NCBI RefSeq assembly: GCF_000276665.1
Contig: NW_004955446.1
Span: 11,354,652 to 11,418,651, forward strand
Direction: 5' to 3'
Length of the DNA: 64,000 nucleotides
From: Chinchilla lanigera
Lineage: Eukaryota; Chordata; Mammalia; Rodentia; Chinchillidae
Shown: positions 55,080 to 64,000 of the stretch, one piece after another
Layout of the letters: each line of letters starts with the position of its first letter
How positions within the stretch are numbered: position 1 is the stretch's first letter
Translations under genes and position numbers: made by a program
Notes under the pieces: generated by a model
The model's input: the letters and a program-made list of their open reading frames with translations, nothing else
Database searches by the model: none
Told to the model about the DNA's origin: nothing

Positions 55080-56473
55080 ATCATTTAACTAAACTTCAGA
55101 CTTGCAAAGATATGCTATCCATTTCAGATCTTCCACATTTCTCAGTCCTTTAGCTATATTTTCCAAGTATATGTGGGTTGAAGATCAGCCAAATGGCACA
55201 TAGTTAAGAATTAAGTCACTTACTTGCGTGTGTGGTGCTTTAAATATTCCATATGTCTTAATTTGACTTAAGAAGTGCACTCTTCTTCCCTCTACCCCCA
55301 CCCCTCCCCAGTCAAGAAAACAAGGCCTTTCTTCTCCATGTAGAAGGAACTCATGCCCCATTAATATTGCCTTTCAGCAGGCAACTCTGATAAGGGAATT
55401 TGTGTCTATTTCGGGGCTAAGGAATGTTCATACCATAGTGACAGCAAGCTCCTCTCCTACAGATACACTCCAAGAAAGAAGAAACCACTCTTCTGCTTTG
55501 GTTTACAAGCTGACCTTCAAATGACTTTTAGAAACGTTTCTTAACTCCATTCAACTCTTAGGTGGAGGAAAACCAAAGTTGAGTTTTTTCCTGTTTAAAG
55601 GTTCAACACAAGACAAAGAGACTGTGTGTCGGCATGTGGGAGGAGAGATTTTGATGCCTGAATGTTATTCTTGGGCTGCGCAAGGGCGGCAAGGCTGGAA
55701 TTTTGTCATTGTTACTTGAGCCTCTTCACTTGCAAAGAATTGCTCACCCCACTCCTCGCCTGACTTCCCTCTTCACTTTCCCCTCTGACTAATCGCTACC
55801 TGCATTAGAGCCAAGACAGGTGGCCAGGCCTTATGTGTCAGGTTTGAGTAAGGCAAGTGTCTGGGTGCATGACTGTGAAACAGGGTGATGAAGCCTAAGA
55901 GGCAGTTTTAGGATTTCCCTTCTAATCCAGGGTTGTAGTGCATTAGGATGAAGTAAAAATAGGTTGCAGGGGAACGATCAAGTGTTGTGCAATACCGAAG
56001 ACGTGAAAGCTAGGTTTTGGCCCTGAGACTGTCTCAGACTGGCTGTGTGATCTCTCTCCTCTTTCAGCTTTTGTTTCCTGGAGATGGGACCAGTGCTGTT
56101 TTAATTGGTTTTCATTTGATCTAGGCAGCTGATGACTGCATGAGATTTTAGCCTTTTGCTGTGTATAATTTGGATTTACCCACATCTCTCCAGCAAATGA
56201 TCCTTGACCCTACAAAAGGCATCAAGGAAATTCTTATGGTAGCTGTAGCAATCAAAGTCTGATATTTATTGCCAATATTTTCATGCCTATTAAATTAATA
56301 TTTAATTCAGCTATGTTTTGTTTTGTTTTTTATCTTTGAAGAACACATTTCAGACTGGAACTTAACCTGGACATGGCCTAACCTCTGTAACATGGATGGA
56401 TGAGTTTTATAAAGACATTAAGACCTCCTGAAATTCTATATGTATATGTGTACATAAACACATATGTGTGTGA

Positions 56474-56511
<38 letters not shown>

Positions 56512-59240
56512 GTACTGATATGCGTATGGCATTGGAGTTAAAGCACATAATACTTTTTCAAAAGTTCCTTCAAGCTATTCTATGATTTTATGATGATTTT
56601 GTTTAGTTATGTTCTATTTATCTCTACTACTTTCTTGCTTCATTGCCATTCCTGTCCATAATGTTGCACAAAGCAGAACTTTAAGAACACCTCAAGGTAT
56701 TTTTAAAGTGAAGCCAGTAAACAGCTTTAGCTGACACCTCCAGTGTGGCACGGAGATACAAGCCAACACAAACAGGGAGTGGGAGGTTTGCTGACAGTTC
56801 TGGGCACTGAGAGTTCAGGACTGGTTTGGTGAGGCAGACTTGAAATCAAGCAGTGACTTGCAGAGAAGCCAGGGAGGACTCAGTCATTTTGCCTCTTGTA
56901 CAAGCTCCTTCCACAAGGAAAGGAAATTCTAGAAGAGGCTGGGTCCTCCTTTGGTCAAAGCAAGGGAAGCGACTTGCCTGACACAGGTGACCTGAGGTCC
57001 ACTGATCCTGACTCCAACATCTTACTTAAGGTGTTCATGCTGTGGAAACACTGGGTTCTCCTGTTTGGTGTTGGGGGCTGTACCCTAAACTCCAGCATTA
57101 TTCTGCATATTTATTCAGATCTAGACTGAACCATTGAAACAATGAGATGTCTAAGAACAGTGGCTGAAATAAAAATACTTGTCTGGTGCCTTATATGGTT
57201 GGGGACCCTGCTCATACAAAGCACTTGCTCCCATCATGTTTTCCTGTTATCTTTAAAATGAAGCTATTCTGTAGCCATAACATAAGCTCTAAAAACCCAC
57301 AGACAAAGCTCTAGGAATAGTTGCCTAGATCATGTTTAGAACCCAACAGCAGACACTATTGATTCTCTGGCCATATCCTGTACTCCAGGTAGCTTTGAAC
57401 TAAAAGAATTTTTGCCTTTAGGCTTCCTCTGGCCTCCTGGTGGTGTGCTTCGCATATGGAGTTGGGCACAAGTGCTGGGAAGTTGCTAAACAGCAACCAG
57501 TATGACAGCTGATCTGCAAATACTCTAGCTTTCTTATTCCCAGGGTGAGACACTCCAAGTCATGTTCTCCGTCACTCCAAAAGGTGACTGAACCCCAATC
57601 ACTCACATTAGTAGCCAGCTCATTGGCCTATCCTGTATTGCTTTTGTTCCATCCATGTCTCATTTCTTCTGTTTGACTGGTCCTCCTGGGATTACTATCT
57701 AAATTAAATTAAATTACTTTCTTGAATTCAGGAACTGCTTCTGAGAAACCCAAATTAAGATACTCTTGTCCTTGCTACACACTTCTGTCTGATCACAATA
57801 ACCTTAACACATACTCTGGACCATCCAAACAGCCCTCACCCTTCCCTTTCCACACCCTCTCCCCACCGACTCTTTTTTCACTTTCCACAAAAACAAATGC
57901 GCCAGGATGAATCAGCTTCAGACTTCTTCACTCTTCCTATCCAGCCCCCCACCATACCTACACTGATGTTTACAGAAACCCGTGAAATCCAGACCACAAA
58001 AACATGACCTGTTGTGGCAAAGAATACAGCTGTCTTCAGAGCTTGCTGGTCTCCATCAGGCTTTCTCTGTTACCTCTTGGGGCCTGTGCAGGTGGCATAT
58101 TGCTCGTATTTGTGCCTGAGTTCTGACTGCGCATTAAGAGACAAGGCATAGGAGCTAGGTGAGTAGCTCTCTCCTGTTGCAATAGATAGCATTCTCTTTC
58201 TATTTCCTCCCCCAACAGGGAAAGGATGAAAGTGTTTTTCATGAAGACAGGAAATATCTGCTGTACAGCTTTGAAAATTGGACAAAATTACCCTAAAAGA
58301 ACAGGCCTCTTGGGTGCAGAGAGATGTGTGGGCTGAATTTTCAACTGTACGTTTAATAATAGTGCTCTGTGGCCACACCCTGCAATTTTACAAAGGGAAA
58401 AAACTTAGTGAAATAAAATCAGTGTTGCCTTCTTTAAGATGTACTGTCATTTTTCTGTTGCAGCTGTGCAAGATTCAGCAACAGGAAGCAGGGATTCCTT
58501 CCTGGGCAGGACTCCCAGTGCACCAACTTCAGCCACATCCATTGATGGTTAAACAAAAGTAGCGCAGTTCAATTTTCAGTCACCATGGACAGGAACTCTT
58601 AGTACTTGCATGAAGCATGCGTTTTTATGCTAGCTCTTTAGGGTACAAATCTCTTTGTCAGTATCTGCATCACAATCAGTGACTGATCATGTCACTTCTT
58701 TCCAAATCTCTCAGTGCAAGATCACTGTGCCTCTGTCATTCAGTTCACACACAGACAGCAAAGCATGCCTTGTCTTCTAGGGAGAGCTCATGATGGGGCA
58801 TTCCGCAAGAAGGATAATCAGTGGAGGGAAGCAGCCATCAAAACATGAAAGTGAAGCAAAGGAATCAAACATGAAAACAGAGGAAGTGAAATTCAAGTTG
58901 AACATAAACGGAGTCAAGAAGTTACAGCTCGGTATAGGAAGGATGATTGCTGTTCTAGACTCTACCTGAGCAACCCAAAGAAACTGAATAAAGGCGAACT
59001 TGTATAAATAAGGAAGAGAAGAAAGGAAGACGATGTCTTAGAGGAAGTGATATCAACAAAAAAAGTGACATTAACAGAACACTCAAAGATACTTCATGGT
59101 ATTGAAAGTGCAAAGGACAAAATGCTAGAATTGAACCAAATTTAGAAAAGTAACTGACAATTCATCAAGGTGTAAAACAGATATTTGCCCAGTATTATAA
59201 GTTATATGACCAAAAGGCAGGACTGTGTATATTTAATATA
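55080..59240. other. No gene recognised; longest stretch without a called transposon
   Basis: Mostly unique-looking DNA. A (TA)n microsatellite lies at 56475-56508. Frames are short and without domains (57356-57606, 58070-58378, 58278-58562). The scarcity of recognisable repeats may mean conserved non-coding sequence or decayed repeats I cannot see. Confidence 0.4.
56475..56508. repeat. (TA)n microsatellite
   Basis: About 34 bases of pure TA, likely variable in length. Confidence 0.97.
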
Positions 59241-59244
59241 TTTT

Positions 59245-59665
59245 TCCTGTATATTATGATGTTCTGACATCTTAAAAACCTTCCTGGCTCAGAAGAGACT
59301 GTCCCTCCTGGACTAGCTGGTCCTGATAGAAAGGACTCAATCAGGAGCATGCTTCTGATATGGAAACTACCCAGCTCAGAGCCAGGGCTCCTCTCCATGG
59401 CCCCCCAGCCCCAGGTAGCAATATTCCTCTGCCTTAGTCACCCGAGGGCCATCACCAGGCAAGCGGACCCCATAGCATAAAACCAGCTGAAATTATTCAA
59501 ACTAGCCAACTGGAAGTTTTCACCCTCCCTGCCTTCCTTTCCTTCAGAAATCACAATAAAGGCTCTGACCTAAACCTTGCCCTGGCTCCTGTCTTCTTGC
59601 TCCTGACCCCTCTGAGGCCTCCTAATGTGCTGTCCCTCTGGTCGCCAGGACCTGTGACCCCAACA
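59245..59665 (+). mobile_element. Candidate solo LTR of an endogenous retrovirus
   Basis: GC-richer block with 'cacaataaaggctctgacc' (AATAAA signal at 59553-59558) followed by a U5-like pyrimidine-rich part and an end near 'tgaccccaaca'. 'gcataaaaccagctg' at 59474-59488 may be the TATA region. The U3-polyA-U5 layout fits a gammaretrovirus-like LTR; the 5' limit and target duplication are not determined, and no coding part is nearby. Confidence 0.5.
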
Positions 59666-60009
59666 CTGTACACTCTGTTTTCTCGAGCCTCTCTTCTGTG
59701 TCCTCTTGTACACATGACTGAGCATCACATAAAAGCACAGAGAACACACACTGCTCAAACAAAGAAAACCTTGTAATTTTTGATATTATATTTAGTCTTT
59801 TGAATTATCATGTGATAAATATTTGCTTTACCAATTTTATATTATACCATTTTATAACCTGTACAAAATTGTTAATACTTTGACAACAATTTCTAATTTT
59901 TTTTTCCTAGAGATTATCATTTTGTAAGGTTTCTGCTAGCACAGTCATTTTTATAATCCTGCACTACCATGCTAAGTGAAGACTGCATGTACTTAAGTTT
60001 CATCTCATT

Positions 60010-60215
60010 TAAAAGAGGACTGTGAAACATGTAGGCTCTGGATCTCGGCTGCCTGGGTCCACATCCTGACTCTTGTACCAAATTGCTTACTCTCTCCACT
60101 TGGTCAAGTAAACCAACCCATTCAAAGCTTGGTTTATTATTATTTTTTTTTTAATTTCAGCAGCAACAACAACAACAAAAGAACTAATAATACTTAACAC
60201 ACAGTGTTCTGGAAG
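60010..60215 (+). mobile_element. MIR fragment (weak)
   Basis: 'ggctctggatctcggctgcctgggtccacatcctgactcttgtacc' resembles the head of a sense MIR. The core is diverged, and a T run plus CAA repeats (60162-60180) follow. Confidence 0.5.
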
Positions 60216-60219
60216 TAAA

Positions 60220-61735
60220 AGGTGAACAGGCTTCAGGAAATATCCCTGAGTCAAAAAATTTACTAAAATCAAAGAATTTACCTCAGTTCATTATTAATTG
60301 TCATTAATGCATTAAATATTTTAATGTTGAACATTTTTAACAAAATGAATACCTTCTTTGCAGATGTGCATATCTGTCTCAGTTAAGGAACAGGGAAAGT
60401 CATTGTTCTGCAGTTGATATGGAAAACCTAGCACACATCCAACATTCTCTGGGAAAGGAAGAGGAAGGCTCTCGTATCAGATGTTTTGGAAGGAAGGTAA
60501 ATGTGGAATGAGTTGGAAGTTCTAGATGGGAACTTTCCAAAAGCACTTTTATTGATTCTTATTGAATATTCATGAAGTGGAAGCTTTCTGTTTCTAATTG
60601 CCCAAACTCCCAGGCTGGCACATTGCAGTCAATGGTTTTCTGGTTGTTTTCTTGAGGGTTCCGTAGGGATGTTTTTGCTGCATTTGGCATAGTGAGTGTG
60701 TGTTAAAAGTGGCGACAGACCCTGGGTGTGTGGGAAGCGCTGCCTTCAGGGGCTGTTTGCTCTGGACTCTGTCCAGAGTGCCAGGCTCCTCCTGGATGAC
60801 TCTTCCCCACAAAGGCAAAAGGCCTTGCTCCTCTGCAGGGATTGTTCCATTCACTACTCACCCTGCTGGTTTATTTGGGTTTTGACCTCAGGGTGATCTG
60901 GAAGCCCCCAGAAAAACTAAGTGATTCGACCCTTTTGCTCTTTCTGCACCAAAGAAAGCCTCCTAAGTAGCTTCTAAAGAAGCAGGGAGAAATGTTTGGC
61001 TGGGGCGGCTGTATCCTGCCTGCCTTTCCCACAAAGTTCAAGAGGTTATTTGGTCAGTGACTCCCTCCTGCCGCCTGCTTTGCAAGACTGCTGCCACCCA
61101 GAGAGTTTAAAGGAAGGCACCTTCCAGCCATCCTGGGGAAGTTTCTGAAATGAAGAGCCCCCTCACACACACTTAAGAGAGGGAAAGAGTGTGCCAATGA
61201 GTCAAAACATTAAGGAAATACACAGTTAGCCCCATTTACATGACACACTTTCAGTCCTACCTTATTAACTAGATGGGAGTCATCATCCCAACACGGGGCT
61301 CAGGACCCACCTTCTGGAAACACAGTTCAGGGCCCCTTCGCTCTCAGCTGTAATAATATTCACCATGATGTGAATTCCACCGACATCTTTTGGCCTGAGA
61401 GGAAGTTTAGCTTGGCTGATTTACACTTCAAGTGGAGAAAGAAAAGCTTTTTTCTTGTTCTTCTGGATAGGTTGCAGTTTTGAATTAGATATTATAATCA
61501 CCTACACTTATTTATATGTGGAAAATGCAGCCTCATGTATTGACTACAATCTTTGGCAGACCTTATCAAAATCCCAAATGATCTGGAAGATGATTGTAAA
61601 TCATTCCCAGGCCTACATTATTTATTTTCTTTCTGGACTCTTTCCCTGTGTATGCTACTTGGTCTTATATGCAGGAAGATGGCCAAGTAACAGGTTTAAA
61701 AACTTTCTCTAAAGGACATTTTTAGATAGGTAATA
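60220..61735. other. No gene recognised
   Basis: Unique-looking sequence, moderately GC-rich at 60590-61100. The overlapping frames at 60594-60896 on both strands have no domain. Confidence 0.4.
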
Positions 61736-61737
61736 AG

Positions 61738-61945
61738 AAGTAGGGAGAGAGCTCTCTCTCACATGGGAAAGGATCCAGAGAGGGAGTGAGGAGGGAGGGA
61801 GAGGAGGAAAAGGGGATGAAGAGAGGAATTAAGATGTATTCTGCCACATGTACCAATTCCACACAAGGAAGGTAAACATTATATACTGGGCATATGTACT
61901 AATAAAAGTAAATAAATAAACTTTAAAAAATAAAGGTACAATTAT
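61738..61945 (+). mobile_element. L1 3' UTR tail
   Basis: A purine-rich tract ('gagggagtgaggagggaggg') is followed by 'aaacattatatactgggcatatgtactaataaaa' and A-rich sequence. It has the same order as the tail at 33.35-33.50 kb. Confidence 0.75.
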
Positions 61946-61949
61946 AAAA

Positions 61950-62588
61950 TTTAAAAAGAGAATAAAGAATGTTTAGAGAAGGTAGAAAGCCAATATAAAA
62001 TAAACAAAGGAATGAATGTGTTCAAGAATGGCAATGATTGCAAATTTTTTCTTACAGGGCCAGATAGCAGGATTCTAGGTTTCTATGCCTTCTGGTTTCC
62101 GTCCCAACCATTCAGCACTGCCACTATAATGTAAAAGGAGCCATAGACAGTGCTTCAAGGAATGGGTGAGGCTGTCTTCCAATCAAAACTTTATGGACAA
62201 AAACAGGCAGCTCTTCCTAGGCCTGTGGATTGCAACCCTTGCATTATAGTTCCCTTGATACATCCATCTGGCAGGTTGCTTTCAGATGAAAAGTAAAGGA
62301 AAACTGAAAGAAAGATGGCCAGAGAACTAAAGTAAAGATCTCAGATAATCTTCCCCCAAGGTTGTATTCATCTCTGGTAGAAGTAAAGAGTTTTCCTTCG
62401 CACATGTGGACGCTCACATGCTAGAATTTATGAGGTTCCACAGAGCTCTCCTGAGGAAGGGCTCAGGTTCTACTTGTGTCTCCCAGTGCCTTCAGAAGGG
62501 GAGTGTTTTGACTCCTGATCAGCAGCAGACCCTATTTCTGACACACAGGAAGGTCTCCATAACCTTACTGTGGATAAATGAAAGAAGT
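61950..62588. other. No gene recognised
   Basis: Unassigned sequence; frame 62406-62681 has no domain and runs into the Tigger-type element. Confidence 0.4.
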
Positions 62589-62590
62589 AT

Positions 62591-63165
62591 AGTGATACTT
62601 CAGTTGTCAAGTGGCTCCAAGCTCAAACTTTCCACTACTCAAACAGAAAGGTTCAAAAATAAATCTGCTTGGCACTTGTAACTTTGCTCAATAGTCAAAC
62701 CCAAAATCTGACCTGAGAAAACCTGTATGGGCCCAGAGTGATTCATGCACTGTATCTTGCGTGGACACAAAGGACACTTCAATCTAAGTACTGGCAGCCT
62801 GGACAACATATAGCACTTGTGTAAGTGTGTTAAAATATTCATCATTGTGCTTTTTGTGTGTGTGAGTGTGTATATGTGCTCTATTTGAGTAATATATTGT
62901 AACCATGGCTCCAAAGAAAGTAAGTGATACCAGCAGTAAAGCTAAGAGGAAAATGGTGAAAACAATAAAATTAAAAAAAGAAATAATTGCAAAGTGTGTT
63001 TAAATCCTGGAAAAATGAATTATAAGTATGTTTTTGGATCTCAGAATCCATCATTTGGGTTTCCATCATTTCTTCTGAGAAAAATATATTCTGTTGTCAA
63101 ACTTCTCAGCGTTCCCATATGAAGCATTTGTAAGGAACTTGAGTTGGACAACCGAGGTATCACTG
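62591..63165 (+). mobile_element. Tigger-type (pogo/Tc1-mariner) short element with both ends
   Basis: The left end tagtgatacttcagttgtc (62591-62609) and the reverse complement of the right end cagtgatacctcggttgtc (63147-63165) form inverted terminal repeats, about 16 of 19 matching. TA lies directly outside both (62589-62590 and 63166-63167), the expected target duplication. At 575 bases it is an internal deletion derivative that still contains the start of a transposase gene. Confidence 0.8.
62905..63003 (+). pseudogene. Tigger/jerky-type transposase, N-terminal remnant
   Basis: From the ATG at 62905 the frame reads MAPKKVSDTSSKAKRKMVKT and ends at a stop at about 63001. The basic, Ser/Lys-rich start followed by a 'KLKKEI' helix resembles the beginning of pogo/CENP-B-like transposases, ahead of their helix-turn-helix DNA-binding domain. 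The HTH, DDE core and the rest are absent. Confidence 0.6.
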
Positions 63166-63169
63166 TAAT

Positions 63170-64000
63170 GGAAGGACCAATGGAAGGACCAAAGTACAGA
63201 AGGGAAGGAGGATGGGAGATGCATGCATGTATATAAGATGTTAGTTCCTGATGTGTCAAAGTGTTTAGGTGACCCAATATGATTGGAACTTATAACTAAT
63301 CTGTGCATTTATGTGATACTCTAAAAAGTAAATTCAGCATTCAATTTGGCTCCCTCCTAGGAAGATGTTTGCAGTAGTTCCTTGCAGGTACAAAGGGAAG
63401 AGGTCTGTCTGGAAGTCTGAGAAAAGGGCTTTGTGAATTGCAAAGCAGAATACAAATGGTGCTTAAGCTCCCACAAGCAAGGGCAGGTCTCCCAGAGCAG
63501 TCCCAGGAGGTGCTCTTTTTCCTACTTTTTGTCATTTGAGTTCTTAAAATTGTCCTCAGTTTAGACCAAATCAACCTCAAATGGTCTGTGATTAAAATTT
63601 CCACTCTGAAAATCTGAGCAACATGGAAATTGTAGGAACTGGACCATCTGGAGATAATTTATAAGTAACACTTGCCTTTCAAATGGGCTCTGTCTTCCCA
63701 AAGAGTCCTCTGTCCTGTCAGTGGGAGTGCAGCCAAGGCACAAATCACTGAACTGGTCCAGGGACACTGAAGTTGCTGGCGGGAGCTTCTTATCTCTGAT
63801 TCTTCTAAGAATTTGGGACGCTTCATTGAAACATTTGTTTTTCTAATGTAAATGCAAGCAGAAAGTTACTGTCCATCTTCAGGTTGGGAAAGGCTTTCTG
63901 GATGTTAATATGTGATTTGCTCAGCTTTTACTTTGTCTGCTGCTAAAATAATCGAAACTGATTAAATACTAAATAGATCCTGAAAAATCTCATGTTCATG
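63170..64000. other. No gene recognised
   Basis: A 13-base duplication (atggaaggaccaa at about 63168-63193) lies beside the Tigger-type end. Beyond it the sequence is unassigned; the minus-strand frames at 63341-63767 have no domain. Confidence 0.4.

Noticed and set aside
1..64000. CRISPR arrays, operons, rRNA genes or other prokaryotic features
   Set aside because: None seen; the tandem repeats present lack regular spacers, and the repeat content is clearly mammalian.

Overview
This is a piece of nuclear DNA from a placental mammal, most likely a rodent outside the mouse/rat group. The evidence is in the repeats. There are tRNA-derived ID-type SINEs in both orientations, short 7SL-derived B1 monomers, and B1 pieces fused to ID pieces. 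MaLR LTRs, L1 3' ends, MIR and L2 remnants and old DNA transposons are also present. I cannot name the species from the sequence alone; a hystricomorph or another non-murid rodent is a guess from the ID subtype.

I could not support any intact host protein-coding gene. Every open frame I could explain comes from a transposon; the rest are short, without a recognisable domain or convincing exon structure. The window looks intergenic or intronic apart from one probable promoter. That is a GC- and CpG-rich stretch at about 44.85-46.05 kb, broken by a 203-base run of N (45486-45688). It may hold a transcription start, but the gene and its direction cannot be read from the window.

Layout. 1-1.2 kb is an L1 ORF2 3' end with an ID SINE in it. 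3.4-7.5 kb holds an ID SINE, MIR, L1 tail and L2 pieces. 9.36-10.25 kb is a probable endogenous-retrovirus LTR with two kinds of tandem repeat inside. 11.3 kb has a short exon-like segment. 13.0-15.2 kb holds a MaLR LTR, MIR, a (TG)n tract and the best preserved L1 3' end. 16.2-16.7 kb has two copies of a mariner 3' end. 18.8 kb is a B1. 19.0-23.15 kb is a decayed piggyBac-type transposon on the minus strand with three insertions in it and repeated 3' and 5' portions. 25.9-31 kb holds MLT1, L1 tail, ID and hAT-like remnants. 32.4-33.7 kb is an antisense L1 split by later L1 tails. 34.2 kb has a kappaB-like pair. 34.8-40.5 kb holds SINEs, MIRs and a MaLR LTR. 42.2-43.9 kb holds an antisense L1 and a MaLR LTR. 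44.85-46.05 kb is the CpG-rich region. 47-55 kb holds LTRs, a B1-ID SINE, an old L1, an ID SINE, L2 and MIR. 59.2-59.7 kb is a candidate solo LTR. 61.7 kb is an L1 tail. 62.59-63.17 kb is a short Tigger-type element with both ends and TA flanks.

The most interesting material is the piggyBac fossil with its triplicated cysteine-rich C-terminal segment, the Tigger-type deletion derivative that keeps the transposase start, and the GC-rich promoter candidate with the assembly gap. Nothing here forms a working gene system. The elements are nested, and the nesting gives a relative order of insertion.
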